Source: Lineus longissimus (taxonomy: Eukaryota; Nemertea; Pilidiophora; Heteronemertea; Lineidae). Taken from it: DNA of 64,000 bases. Below the pieces are notes generated by a model. The model was not told where the DNA came from and did no database searches. It saw only the letters and a program-made list of their open reading frames with translations. Each line of letters begins with the position of its first letter. Positions within the stretch are counted from its first letter, which is position 1. Position numbers and translations under genes: made by a program. Shown piece after piece: positions 17,301 through 32,300 of this stretch. The DNA is taken from the NCBI RefSeq assembly GCF_910592395.1, contig NC_088318.1, positions 15,006,349 to 15,070,348 of the forward strand. The letters are read 5' to 3'.

Positions 17301-20300
17301 GTGATTCTAACGTTATTTAGCATTGTTATGCATATTTTATGTCATATCAAACAAAGACGTCACAATTGCCCTATTTCAGTTGAACTGATAATAGTTTATG
17401 GAAGCAGCATAGGGTACTGATTGCTCATCGGTTAAAATCGCTAGGGACCGACCACATTATCCTCATGAATGTCAAAGGAACATGTTAATGCTGTAGCAAA
17501 CAATAATCGATTGGGCTGCATAATTAACTACCTGACTCAAAACCGCTAACATTTATCAATGGAAGCTTATTCCCGCCTTAGGTTTTAACCGGGCTGTTCA
17601 AAACTCCCTATTTTTATAAGCGTTTCCTTTAAGTCGATGCACTTACGGCAATCTTTCTCCTTGCACTTCTCTTCCTTAGTTTTGTTTCCCACGCATTCAC
17701 TGCCGCTTCCCTTCTTGTTAACCTTGATGTCTCTCTTCCACTTCTGGATACCATTGCCGCAGCTTTCTGAACAAACGCCTTCTTGTTCCCAATCGCCCCA
17801 CTCACAGTCAACTGAAACGAACATTAAAGTAAAAACCACGTTAAATCAATTCGAACCCCGTGATCGGATGTACAGATTGGAAATATTGTTGAACCAACAC
17901 TCAGCCACTGAACATCATATATCATACGCGTGTTGCCTCCGTATGATACACTCTTAAAAATAAGTGATTAACAACTAACAGAACATAATTAGTGGAGGAC
18001 TGAATGACACAACACTGAGACCTTCGTAGTTTGCACTTCGTCATAGAGTTCGTATAGATGCATGGTTTTGATTGGTGAAAACAGACTACTTACTGCTGCA
18101 ACTCTCGACAGTGCAACTCCATTCGTATCCCACACATGTGCTGAAGATAAAGAAGAGTGTCGTATGATTTGAATAGTCCAACACGATTGTCACAGAAATA
18201 AATGTAGCAACTCTAAACCCACAGTTGCATTTTGTGAAGATTTGCCAAAAAGATCTAATAGCAACCATTGGACTGCGTTCTCTTCATAATAACATTGCCT
18301 ATCTATTCAGAATAGCCTGGAAACACTGTCCAAAACGCGCGACAAGGGCGTTCTCGGGTCGTGCGTTGATAGCAAAGCCAAAACTGGTTGCAGAAGGTCC
18401 TCGAAGTATATAACTGTGTACGGGAAGCTATCATTCATACTAAAACCGTACATACTACAGCTCAGACCAGCTGTACAGTTTGAAACCACTTACCAATTAT
18501 TACAACTATCAGGAACCCTAGAGAGGACATATCCGTCAGGATAGTATTTTGGATCACCCGCTGGTTTAGGTCCGAACTTGGTCGAATCCCACTCACACCC
18601 GCATTCGTTCTTCGGTACACAAGTTCCATTTTCGTGTTCGTACTGAAATTAAAAGATCACTGATACTATCTATTTTCCTCTTCAAAGTTGTGTAGTACCA
18701 GACTATGGTAAGTGAAATTGACGTATGGCGTCCGAATTACTTCGATCTACAAATATGCACTGCACAATGTGTAAAATGTAAATTTCATAGGGATTCAATA
18801 CACTTCTTGCAATCTGTTGAAAATTGTATTATAAATATATAATGCACTTACCATTCCGGCTGGACATCTGCAGTCTGGAACGCATTCTGTTCCATTATTT
18901 GTGCATTCTGCTGTCTGCCTTGCGTGCTGACAGGTCTTGTCACAAGGATTGACACACATATCCTTCAATCGCGGAGGAAGACATTCTGTAACGCAGAATG
19001 ACTGGGATGATAAGCAATTTCAAGCAGTAATGATGAAAGGATACTTACTGAATGAGGTTTATCTAAAAGAGGTCAACAGCAACACAGAGCAGGTAACCCT
19101 GGCACTTATCAACCGCTCAAGTACGTCTCTGACATGTCTCGCTTCACTGATGATCGGCATGGTATACAAAGTGGTGGCTACACCATTAATTTGAAACTCG
19201 AAGATTATATATAATATTATATGACTGAGATGCGGCAATCAGTGCACCAGTGTAAAATTTGCGGTTTTCCCCATATTTCAGTGTTTTTAAAAATTTCAAA
19301 TATAAGGATATATGATATTCTTGAAAAAACGGAGTCGGCGCAATGCAGAAAAGGTTTTTAAGATTTACCGTCACACGTCTTTGGACAACGTTCGGTTTCT
19401 TCCAATTTAGGACAGTCCTCTCCATCCTCGACCTTTGGTACCGTGATCTCTCTTTGACGAGTCTTTTGTCCATCACTGCAATTGACCGCGTATACACAAG
19501 CTGTCCAGGAACTCCAACTGCTCACTTCACAGTCCTGTTTGCATGGTTTCTGGTCGTTACACGGTTCTGACTCTGGTGCCGGTGGCGTTTGGTCAAGGCA
19601 ATTGCATTGATCACACGGTTTCGTTAGACATTCGCAGGTGATCGTTCGATTTCGTACGCTGTTATTGCCACAGTTAGGTTTGCAATCGCTCCAACTGAGC
19701 CAGGACCATTCGCAGCGCTCTGGGCATAGATAAAGGGGTGAACGACAAGGAAAAAAAATACCATTGAATTCATGCTATTTCTTGCAACGATATGATGGGT
19801 AAAAATAATGGGACACATCAACGTAAATTTAGATTAGAGACTTTAGTGCCTTTACTCCTGTTCTGTAAAGAAACTTCCTGTGACATGAGGTTTTCAGAAA
19901 ATTCATATCCCCGCTCATGTATTACTGACCACTCGGAAAAATGTTAACCAGGCGTGATATATTGAAATCTTCAATTTGGTGTACTCACCAGGGCACTTCT
20001 CTAGCTCACAGACCACTTCCTCTGTTTTGTTGCCCTGACATGGTGCACCGCCACATTCTGGCTCTTTGCAGGTTCTGCCTCTGCTCTTTTTACCTTTACC
20101 ACATTTTGCCGAGCATTGGAGCCACGTGTCCCAAGGTCCCATCTCGCCATTCACTGAAGATTTAAGAAATTCCCCTAATAGCAATAATATTTGGGTATGT
20201 GACGGGTTCTGATGGAAGCCGTTTTGGGATGACGAATTAGGAAATCACACGGGCTGGTTGGCATAACACCCAACTAATTTGAAAAGACTTAACATCAGCA

Positions 20301-23300
20301 GAGTCTTTCAAAACATTTATTTGAAAGACTCTGACATAAGTATAAACGTAATAACCATGAAAAAAAACAGCTAGACGCGTTGATGTGGAAAACACGATCT
20401 TTAATGCATTTCTTTCGCCAGTCGGCGTGTCAATTGATATGTAACAATCAAGAAGTAATCACATGTTTATTACATGTAAGCTTGCATGTAATAACGAAAG
20501 CTGATTAATCTTTTGACATACTAATGGAATGTAGGTTAATGGAATATTGGTAAGAAAAGTTCGATCGTATCACAAGTCATTTTCAAATACCAGTGTGAAT
20601 TTTAGATTCAATGACTGTCTTACCGACTTTGCTTGGATCTAATCCGCAGGTGATATCGAGGTCAGAATTACACATGCTGAAATTGAAAATGATTTATCAA
20701 TCAAAAATTTAATTTGATGTCTAATTTCATTCTACAGTGTATGATTCCCAGGCGTGCATATGTGACCGGGAGCAAAGACCCAAATTGAAGTGCGTGGAGC
20801 TCACGAGGCGTATGGTATAAGAAAGGACAAGGCGAGCATCACATTGAAAGGTTCAGATATAGTGTCATGCATTATTGCACAGAAAATAATAACAAATTTG
20901 ATTAAGAAATGAAGCGGCCAGGGCCGTTGTGCTCACCTGTAGACATCAGCCAACATACGCTATTTTGTGACCTTGAAAAGTAGGCTCAGGTGGGTTAGGG
21001 TTAGGGTTAGGCAGACTCGGCATCTCCAGTCGAAAAAACTAGTTTCAGAAAAGCAAAACTTGAGAGAAATCCATCCAGTAGATTTTACTTCAGACTAGGC
21101 CATTAGGCCTATTGCTACTGTAAATGTATGTAAATGCACTACAAATGCACAGTACACGACACATGCAAACACACATGGCCATCAGTTTTGGCTCAGGCCC
21201 CCTGGTGGCCTTATCTGAAGTTGGAACGGGCTGAAATTTTGTGCCCCGGAGAAGGTCTTCCTGTCATACATTTTTCCAGGTTTTGAAGTTGCTATGTAAA
21301 ACAATGACAAAACTTGCCACATTTTTTGTTTTTTCCAACTTTGACCTCTGTGACCTTGAAAAGTACGTCAAATCAAAAACCCATACTATATGTGATGCAC
21401 TATCATGAACCCACGATAAAAGTTTTGTCATACTAGCCAGCAGCGTTCAGAAGTTATGGGCAAAAGTTTTCACAAAGCGCCCCCTATATGCCAGAACAAT
21501 AATCAAATCGCGCCGAATTTCGGTATACAAGTTACTGTTGCCCCAAGAGACCCACACTCTAAGTTTAAAGTTTCTAGGTCCAGCGGTTAAGAAACATGCC
21601 ACCATTGTTTAACGGACGACGACAGACGACGACGGACGACGCGCTATCGCTATAGCTCCCCAGCTGTCCTTAAGACAGGTCAACCAAAAAGGACAGGCGT
21701 GTTTTGTGATGCAGACTCCGTTCGAAAATCCAGGGAAAATTTTTATAAGCTTGCTCGTTAAGATCTTCTTCAGTGTTGTGTACATGCATATGCAAATTCG
21801 GTTCAAGAGTTTTACAAGATTCTTAGTTACCTTAACTAGTAATCTTACAACAATCTTGTAACTGCTGTGCATTATGCATACACTGATGTACACGAAACTG
21901 ATCATCAAGACCTCAACAAAGAGAAACTTATCTTGATTTTCAACCTGGACCGGAGAAGGAAAATATTTGGAAATAGCATTCCGCGAAGATGACGTCACTG
22001 CAGCTGCTGCCCTCTATTTCCCCATCGCTGAATTACAGGCAATGTCGGACAAACATGCGGTTTCGTAATGGATTCAGGCTTTCTAACTAGGGCAGTTATA
22101 TTCAATCTGGCACATGTCCGAGTGTTGGAAATACTACATAATTGTTCTGAATATTTCTCTCTCTGACTCGATGGTATAATTCATGCTAAAAACAATGCAG
22201 GGTCAAAGATGATTGACTTTGAAATAAGCTCAAATGCGTAGAAATAAGTGTCGATGTCCGACTGTCACGTGACTAAAACGTCATCAATATCTTATGCAAA
22301 TGACCTTGTGAGCTATAAACAGTAACTTCGCGGAATGCTATTGGCGAAACATATGACTTACCAGATGTTGCATGATTCGTTTGGACGTTGGAACTTTTCA
22401 GCAACATTGTATATTACTCCATTCTCCTTACATACGCAGTCCCGATTGTTGCATTCCTGGTATCTCGTCAATGCTTTTGAGCAATTACCACTCGGTTTTG
22501 TTAGAATATCACTGAAAATAGAAGACCGGTCAATACATGTAAGTAACCCTGTGGCATGCTTATTCCTCAAAACACTTCGCTGCGAGACGTTCATGCACGC
22601 TGGGTTAAGTACTATAATACAATCATCCCATCCCATACGGCTTGGTGGTCTGGCGTTCGAAGAAAAAATCGACCGACACTGATTCAAACTTAGTGCCGTT
22701 TATACAGCGTTGACGGCCTGGGCCCCAAGCTTTCTACGACGTCTTTGCGGCAGTGTAGTAAGGTTGTGCTTTATAATGATGCCCCTAAGCAGCTAACCAT
22801 AGTTATAAGCCACCATGCCTTTGTTTAAAAACGATCATGGTGTTCCATCTCGAAATAGAAACGATGCCATTGACCATACTGAACTTCCAGCGGTATTGCC
22901 TTCGTTGCCTCCGCCCATATTGGGACGTGCGTTGTCTGTAAAGCTTAGCAATGTCAATACATTGACGGGCAAGATGCCATTGACAGGCGTGTTGTTGTAT
23001 TCAGCGATATCTTACCGCTTAGCGTCTTGTTTGCCTGTTCCACAGGTTACGGAGCAAGGTCCCCAATCTCGCCATGGGCTATATGTGCAATCACCTGCAG
23101 GAAACAATTAACAATGTAAGCAATATTATAACCGTACATGTAACATCGTGCATTCTTGAATTTTGCGGCTGACTTTCAAATCCACATAAGGAAATCTAAA
23201 ATGTAAACTTTCAGAAAACCCCCTAATTTCAGCTAACTAGCATGATTTCTGACACAAGAAGTGTGTCAAAGTGATCTATAAAGTCATTCAGTGAAAGCTA

Positions 23301-26300
23301 CGTTTTGGAAAAACCTGTCGTTTTGGAAAAACCGTCGGAAGACCAGCCCTTAAAATTATCAAAAAGGAGTCATCCACACGTGGCCCAGGGGACCTAATGG
23401 CGTTTCGCTTTGTCTTAGCTATGTTTCTACTATATTAGTACGAGTACTTACGATCGCAAGTGTATTTCCTGCAGACATACTGTCCATTCATGTCGCATTT
23501 ACTGAAGTGAAAATAGCAAACCATCAAACTAACGTTTGTCACTAAGGTTAGATCGAAGTTGACTGTAATTCACTTCCAAAGTTGGAAGTGCGGGAGTCGT
23601 TGAGCCATCCTGACGTAACCAGTGATTACCTCTCTAAAATAACTTTGCATATACATACGCTAATGGGGAAATAGTTATCATCAATCAACTTCTTATAACT
23701 GTATTACACAGAAAAAATTCTTCGGTAATTTCATAATGATTTTTAATAGATGCAGCGGCCAAAAGTCTCACAAATAACGAATTACGAATTACAAACTTTT
23801 TGTTGTTAAGTAACCCACATTCCATTTTGCAGTCAGTTGTATCATGTGTAATGCATTTGAAAGTTACATCAGAGTCTTGCAATGGAAAAACGGACGCTGC
23901 GACAGTGCCCACAAATTCGTATTGACTCCATGATTTCGTCGGCACCAATTCAGTACTCGTTGCATCTAAGAAAGTTCAATAACTTGGGAAACTGAATTTA
24001 GATTTCGAATGACCCTTCGAAGAGGAATAGACGGACGTTAATCAGATACATGTACATGTATGAAAACAATAATTGTATCGTTATTTTGACAGATAAATAA
24101 CGATTCAGAATTCATGATATTTGCGAAACCTATAGTCGTCTTAGTCGTCATTTTGCATTTTTAAACACCTACCACTTCTCGCATCTTTCGGGGAAGTCCG
24201 TCTCATTGTTTCGTTGCACCACTGTGCCGTTAACGTAGCACGGACACTCCTGTGTGCACTCGCCCTTGTCGTTCTTGACAAATCCTGAAATATGAAACAA
24301 TTCCATTGATGGAGGGTAAAACTATTCAAGAAAGATCTGAAAAAGTGTACATTCAAAACGGCTTTCTTTTTGAAAGTGACTTTTGACAGCGACTTTTTTG
24401 CCCGGAATGGGGAGCCGAACTCATTAATATTCATAGTTGTCGAAGAGCTCATTCGACAACACTATACTGGAGTTATAGCAAGGACCTTAGCGATGAACCC
24501 AATGCATTTATTGCGCTTATCAGTAAATCACATACTCGTGTCAGTATATTCCACTCCATCAATTTTTGACAAGAACATGAGTTTAATAAAAGAAATTGAA
24601 TCGAGAGCGAGAAATTTGCGCATATTAATTCAAATATGACGTCACTGCTCTCCGATTGGCTAATGTGTTGTGAAGTGGGTTCGACTCCCGGCCGAGTCAC
24701 TGCTTAGTTCCCCTACTGGTCAAGTTCAAGTGAGCACCTTCTGGTTGCTCCTTGAAACCCCTGATTGATTTCTGTGGAGACCGGGGTAATAATATGATAT
24801 CCCAAAGCGCTTTGAGCGAGACCTATAGTGTCACGGAATTGCGCTATATAAAAGACTCATTATTGTTATTATTATTATTATTAAAGTCTCAGGCTCGCCA
24901 AACAGGGTAGAATTTTTTACCTGTTTGGCAAGCCGGGCTTGCCAAATTGGGTCTTGATTTTCAGTGCTGTTCGGCAAGCGGGTCTCAGGTCAGGGCGAAA
25001 ATTGTGCCTGTTCGGCGAGCGGGTAGCCAAATATATCCGGTCTTTATTTTTTTTCGTTTTAATATGCATGTAATATATAGGTATATAGTTGGTCCGTACA
25101 ATACCATATGGTTTTAGTATTTCATTTCAGGCTGAAGTTAGTGTGACATGACCCTTTTCTTCACAAATAAATTATCTCGAAAAACCTGCAGCAACATTAC
25201 ATGTACATTTTTTTTTAGCAACAAACATTCACTGGTACCTTTCTTGCATCGACATCCTGGAATGCAAGCTTCTGGCCTTACACACGCCGCGATGCCAGCC
25301 ATCTGTCCACATGTTAGCGACCAGTCGTCAGTACAGTCGTTTGAACAGTTACTCCAGACCGTGTGTAGGTCAGTGCAGTTCTCTGAAAAGGTTAGAACAA
25401 TGGTTAGCTTTATAAGAAGAATAAGAATCTCGTTAAGGTTGTGCTGAACAAGATTTTAATTAAGAATCTTAAAACAATTTAATCGGGATTTCCGACCATG
25501 GCTGAATGATTTTAATCAGCAACCAGGTGCAACCACCAACAGTCTGTAAAGAAAGAACAAATAGCTTGAAACAGTTCATCCCAAGGAGTTTGGGGGTCGC
25601 TTTTCAAAAATTGGATGGCTATCGTAGCAAATTCCTAAGAAAAAAATCATCTCAACAGCACATCTCGGTCAAATTCAAGAATTTTCCGGCTTTCAAAACG
25701 AGGGACCTACCCAATCCCCTTCCCCGCACCTTGCGTTGGGTGACCTTTGATTTCGTTCATCTGGCATGTGGAATTCAACTCAATTGAAAGCAACTGTTGC
25801 TTACCCGGACAATCTGGTTGATTGCAAATTCCTTCCTCTTCCTTAAGTCCCTCACATTTCTTTCCTTTGTCGTTGGGAACGGGGTTGTCGCACTCTCTGC
25901 TACGCTTTCTTATAGCACCTCCGCAATCCTTTTCGCATTCGCTCCACGGTGTCCAGGTTGACCATCCACCATCCGCTGTAAGATAGAATAAATTGTCGAG
26001 TGTCAGAAGAGGAGATAATCACAATAATCATTACTGTAAAGACAAAAATGTTCCCGCCTCTTATCTGTTGTGATTTGATTTTTAACGAAACAATCTTACG
26101 TACTTTCTTTCGGTCTTTCCAATCAAAAATTACCTTTGATCTATTTTTCGTAAATCAGGTTATTTGCAAAATTGTCCAAAATAAATCGCCAGCAAAAATG
26201 TGTTGGTTTATATTCCAGATTAACTTTTAAGTTTGAGAGTTGATGAAAGACAACCAATTGGTAGCACTCCCTCTATTATTTAACTTGTGAATTCATGTTG

Positions 26301-29300
26301 CCTCGTACTGTAAAATGGCGAGAGGATGGACCTCCTCTTTCACCAAGGCAAAATAGTACTTACTTGGGCAAGTATCCTCGTTACAACCGACGACTTCACT
26401 GGGTGGCCCTTCACAAGGCGGGCTGCCCTTGTTTTCTGTTCTTGTCCTGGTCTTATTTCCGCCCCCACATGTTTCTGTGCAGGTAGACCACGTAGTCCAA
26501 GTGTTCCATGTGCATTCTAAAAATAATCATAACTAATATTTTTTTGGGAAAACTGGGAGTTGCGAATGCCACTTACGAAATTTTGTTACTTAAGGAACAA
26601 GGTCACGTGTTCGACGTTTTTCATGTTTTGTTTTAGCTTGTATAATATATAGTAGAAAAAAAAATCCAATATTCCTGAGCGCTAAGAGAGAACTAATGTT
26701 AATCCTGCTCCGAAAAGTGGCTGAAAAAACCTTTTTTCGAAGAGCATGAAATTTAAATTAAAATGTCTAAAATGATAATGAAATTCGAAGGGAAACACAC
26801 GATCGTGTCTAGAGAAATATAATCCCACATAAAATCCGACTTAAGGGGAACTGGAACCGCCGAGCGATTTATTCAACTTTTCGACTTTCACCGCCCGAGA
26901 AAGTCAAACTTCCAACTTGCTATTCGAGTTCAGATTTGTAGCTCCGCCCCCAATGCCCGAGCATGCGCAGTTCAATTTGTTATTATTGAGAATCATGTGA
27001 GAATCACGTGAGTTTGTAATTTGTAATTTGTAAATTTGCGATCTTTCATTCAAGAGTTTTCGTAGTAAATTCCATAGTAGTGACGTCACTCAATGATTGA
27101 CAGCTAGGCGCCATGTTTCATTCATGCCTCGTTCTGATCACACGATACGCGGGAAATGAAAACGAGGTCATACGAACTGGCTTGGCGGTTTCAGTTCCCT
27201 TTAAATAGCCAGACTCTGCTGTGATAGTGTTCATCAGTCTCTGCGTCATTCATCTTCATGAGCTTGCCAAATTTTTCATGGCAGTTGTATTGTCTTTCGT
27301 TGTTGAATGGCTGGATATATTTCGAAAGAGACACATTTTTGTTGTATACACATTTCAATAAAAAAATGATACATTGTATATCACATTAGTTCTGAGTTGT
27401 ACCTTTTTAATCCAACTGCTTTATCAAAATACTTACCAGTGCAGTTCTTTTTGTCACAATAAAGTTTCTCGTCCTTGCAAGTACTGAAATAAAGTGAAGT
27501 AAAGTTTCCAGACTTTCAGAGATTCACGAAGTATTGGTCTACGTTTTTAGATAATTTTCCATTATCATACCGTATTGTGCTCATCACGCTGCATTCGATA
27601 GTTTGATCAGAGGACGTTGAACACTGTTAAACCATTTTCGTGCCTCTTTAGTTTGCAGTCCGCAAAAATTATAAACGAAAATTGAATCGAAATGATTTTT
27701 AAGGTCTTTTTTAAAAATAAAAGTTAAGAACATCCATCGGGCCATGCCTTTTTCGATACCATCCTACTTACCAAATTCTGCAATTCATATGTATCTGAAC
27801 GCCTTCTGCTATTACATCATTTTTATTAAGCAATCGGTCGCCTAATGTCATTCCTTTCTCGCCATCGATCTCAACCCACGCGGTTCCTTGCTCGAGGTCA
27901 TCCTTTCCAGTGGCTTCCTTGATTGTAGCTGGGTCCAGTTGACACGGACACACCTGTTCCGTACATGGTTGAGTGTCCTTGTCTAGGCCATCGCACTGCT
28001 TCGGGTTATTTTTGCCAAGTTGGCATTCTCTGGATGGTTCAATAAAACGGGTCAGACATGTTAACATGTTACCGAAAAAGTAGTGATCATTGAAATTGTT
28101 CATACATGTACATGTTGCAGGTCCCTGTCGTGAAGTTTGCATTCTCTGGATGGTTTAGTGAAACAGGTAAGATATGTTGACATGTTACCGAAAGGTACAT
28201 GTACCGATCAACGGAATTGTTCATCAATTTTTTCATTTTTTTTTTAGTTTTTGTTACTATTTCGATAGTTAAAACAACTAGTTTCACAGTCGGTGGAATA
28301 GGAACTAGATAGTAGTTAATAAATTACTATAAAATAGTTATTTTTACGAATTGATGTTGAGAGTATGTAAATGTAATCACCTGCTTCTCGACCTTGTGCT
28401 CGAGCCACATTTGGCGCTGCATGCTGACCAGGGGGACCATGTTCTCCATTCAGGGGGTGCTACAAAATATAAAAGATTTCATTAAACAAGTTCATTAATC
28501 AAACATATGTACCATAAATACACACAGGAAATTGCACTCAGCCTGATGGTTGACCCTTTTCGGGTCGACTCAGTGATGGGTTGCGCATACGCTATACGAC
28601 GGAATATTAAAAACATCGCGTTTGGTTAACATAGTCATCATGAATGTTCCTGGAATGTAAAACGTTCGTAGCAACACCCCATAGGCTACCCAGGGACAGG
28701 CTACAGTTCATGACTAATATGGCAGTAATTTTTATTATGAAGTCGAAAGAGATACACAGGCATTGCAGACGGTGCATTCGATGAAATATCATGGACTTAC
28801 TTGTACAATTCATATCTTTGCATCGCATTCCAACATTCGGTTCGCAAGTACTGAAAAAGGACAGTTATAGTAAAAGAACCATGTTAAAACTTGCACATTC
28901 TCCTGGCCAACTGTTCGCTGACATCAGTAATACGTACTCCATGAAATCCACGTGGGGAAGTGAAACACATGAACATCAACTTTCGCTGTTACTGTTTCTC
29001 ATTATTTATTCAAAGCCACACCAAAACCACCAGACCACAACATTTCATCTTATTTGGTTGCCTGTCATCGTTATTATGGAATTCTTTTAATTGTGCCGCA
29101 GAGTACTTCCTGGGGGGGGGGGGGGGGGGGGGGGGTCGGTGATTGGATTTATTACTTGCCTGCGGGTCATGGGTCTGATCATGGATCTATGGGGGGGGGG
29201 GGGGGGGGACATTTCACACTGCTGATTTGCTGTTTTGTTCCACTTGGCCACTTATGCTCTGCTTTGGCCCAGTCTTGTGTAATTATATTTAACCAATCTC

Positions 29301-32300
29301 TGATTCAACTAAGATCCGGTTTCTGATAGTTTCTCTTTTTGTCTACATGGAGCTCCAGCTTCGCGGTGTTTGATAAAACAACGGCTTAACATGTGCTGCT
29401 TTTGTTAAAAGTCAGGGCTACGGTGATGAAATCACAAGTCAACCTTTACCAACACTTGAAGCTTGATTTGGCCCATCATACGTACCAGTTTTTGCAGTCG
29501 TACACAACCCATTCGTTTGGAGGTATATTTGGTGGCGGGGTATTGCCCTGTCCTGGTGTTGTGGTTGGGCCGCCTGGTCCTTGTGGCGTCGTGGTTGGGC
29601 CGCCTGGTCCTTGTGGCGTTGTGGTTGGGCCGCCTGGTCCTTGTGGCGTTGTGGTTGGGCCGCCTGGTCCTGGTGGCGTTGTGGTTGGGCCGCCTGGTCC
29701 TTGTGGCGTTGTTGTTGGGCCGCCTGGTCCTTGTGGCGTCGTGGTTGGGCCGCCTGGTCCTTGTGGCGTTGTTGTTGGGCCGCCTGGTCCTTGTGGCGTT
29801 GTGGTTGGGCCACCTGGTCCTGGTGGCGTTGTGGTTGGGCCGCCTGGTCCTTGTGGCGTTGTTGTTAGGCCGCCTGGTCCTTGTGGCGTCGTGGTTGGGC
29901 CGCCTGGTCCTTGTGGCGTCGTGGTTGGGCCGCCTGGTCCTTGTGGCGTCGTGGTTGGGCCGCCTGGTCCTTGTGGCGTCGTGGTTGGGCCGCCTGGTCC
30001 TTTTGGCGTTGTGGTTGGGCCGCCTGGTCCTTTTGGCGTTGTGGTTGGGCCGCCTGGTCCTTGTGGCGTCGTGGTTGGGCCGCCTGGTACTTTTGGCGTC
30101 GTTGTTGGGCCGCCTGGTCCTTGTGGCGTTGTGGTTGGGCCGCCTGGTCCTTTTGGCGTTGTGGTTGGGCCGCCTGGTCCTTGTGGCGTTGTGGTTGGGC
30201 CGCCTGGTCCTTTTGGCGTTGTTGTTGGGCCGCCTGGTCCTGGTGGCGTTGTGGTTGGGCCGCCTGGTCCTTGTGGCGTTGTGGTTGGGCCGCCTGGTCC
30301 TTGTGGCGTTGTTGTTGGGCCGCCTGGTCCTTGTGGCGTTGTGGTTGGGCCGCCTGGTCCTTTTGGCGTTGTGGTTGGGCCGCCTGGTCCTTGTGGCGTT
30401 GTGGTTGGGCCGCCTGGTCCTGGTGGCGTTGTGGTTGGGCCGCCTGGTCCTTGTGGCGTTGTGGATGGGCCGCCTGGTCCTGGTGGCGTTGTGGTTGGGC
30501 CGCTTGGTCCTTGTGGCGTTGTGGTTGGGCCGCCTGGTCCTTGTGGCGTTGTGGTTGGGCCGCCTGGTCCTTGTGGCGTTGTGGTTGGGCCGCCTGGTCC
30601 TTGTGGAGTCGTGGTTGGGCCGCCTGGTACTTTTGGCGTCGTGGTTGGGCCGCCTGGTCCTTGTGGCGTTGTGGTTGGGCTGCCTGGTCCTTGTGGCGTT
30701 GTGGTTGGGCCGCCTGGTCCTTTTGGCGTTGTTGTTGGGCCGCCTGGTCCTTGTGGCGTTGTTGTTGGGCCGCCTGGTCCTTGTGGCGTTGTGGTTGGGC
30801 CGCCTGGTCCTTTTGGCGTTGTGGTTGGGCCGCCTGGTCCTGGTGGCGTTGTGGTTGGGCCGCCTGGTCCTTTTGGCGTTGTGGTTGGGCCGCCTGGTCC
30901 TTTTGGCGTTGTTGTTGGGCCGCCTGGTCCTTGTGGCGTTGTGGTTAGGCCGCCTGGTCCTTGTGGCGTCGTGGTTGGGCCGCCTGGTCCTTGTGGCGTC
31001 GTGGTTGGGCCGCCTGGTCCTTGTGGCGTCGTGGTTGGGCCGCCTGGTCCTTGTGGCGTCGTGGTTGGGCCGCCTGGTCCTTGTGGCGTTGTTGTTGGGC
31101 CGCCTGGTCCTTGTGGCGTTGTGGTTGGTCCGCCTGGTCCTTTTGGCGTCGTGGTTGGGCCGCCTGGTCCTTTTGGCGTCGTTGTTGGGCCGCCTGGTCC
31201 TTTTGGCGTTGTTGTTGGTCCGCCTGGTCCTTGTGGCGTTGTGGTTGGGCCGCCTGGTCCTTGTGGCGTCGTGGTTGGGCCGCCTGGTCCTTGTGGCGTT
31301 GTGGTTGGGCCGCCTGGTCCTGGTGGCGTTGTGGTTGGGCCGCCTGGTCCTTGTGGCGTTGTGGTTGGGCCGCCTGGTCCTTGTGGCGTTGTGGTTGGGC
31401 CGCCTGGTCCTTGTGGCGTTGTGGTTGGGCCGCCTGGTCCTTGTGGCGTTGTGGTTGGGCCGCCTGGTCCTTGTGGCGTTGTGGTTGGGCCGCCTGGTCC
31501 TTGTGGCGTTGTGGTTGGGCCGCCTGGTCCTTGTGGCGTTGTGGTTGGGCCGCCTGGTCCTTGTGGCGTTGTGGTTGGGCCGCCTGGTCCTTTTGGCGTT
31601 GTGGTTGGGACGCCTGGTCCTTGTGGCGTTGTTGTTGGGCCGCCTGGTCCTTGTGGCGTTGTGGTTGGTCCGCCTGGTCCTTTTGGCGTTGTGGTTGGGC
31701 CGCCTGGTCCTGGTGGCGTTGTGGTTGGGCCGCCTGGTCCTTGTGGCGTTGTGGTTGGGCCGCCTGGTCCTTGTGGCGTTGTGGTTGGGCCGCCTGGTCC
31801 TTGTGGCGTTGTGGTTGGGCCGCCTGGTCCTTTTGGCGTTGTGGTTGGGCCGCCTGGTCCTTTTGGCGTTGTTGTTGGGCCGCCTGGTCCTTTTGGCGTT
31901 GTGGTTGGGCCGCCTGGTCCTTGTGGCGTTGTGGTTGGGCCGCCTGGTCCTTTTGGCGTTGTGGTTGGGCCGCCTGGTCCTTGTGGCGTTGTGGTTGGGC
32001 CGCCTGGTCCTTGTGGCGTTGTGGTTGGGCCGCCTGGTCCTTGTGGCGTTGTGGTTGGGCCGCCTGGTCCTTGTGGCGTCGTGGTTGGGCCGCCTGGTCC
32101 TTGTGGCGTCGTGGTTGGGCCGCCTGGTCCTTGTGGCGTTGTGGTTGGTCCGCCTGGTCCTTTTGGCGTTGTGGTTGGGCCGCCTGGTCCTGGTGGCGTT
32201 GTGGTTGGGCCGCCTGGTCCTTGTGGCGTTGTGGTTGGGCCGCCTGGTCCTGGTGGCGTTGTGGTTGGGCCGCCTGGTCCTTTTGGCGTTGTTGTTGGGC

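Noticed and set aside
20993-21011. Interstitial telomere / chromosome-end fusion
   Set aside because: Only about three TTAGGG units within a probable dispersed repeat; too short to mean anything.
23685-23948. Minus-strand ORF with several Cys (FKCITHDTTDCKMECG)
   Set aside because: Part of it (GACTGCAAAATGGAA, AATTCGTAATTCG) matches the dispersed AT-rich repeat at 56.2 kb, and exons 36 and 37 already splice together in phase without it.
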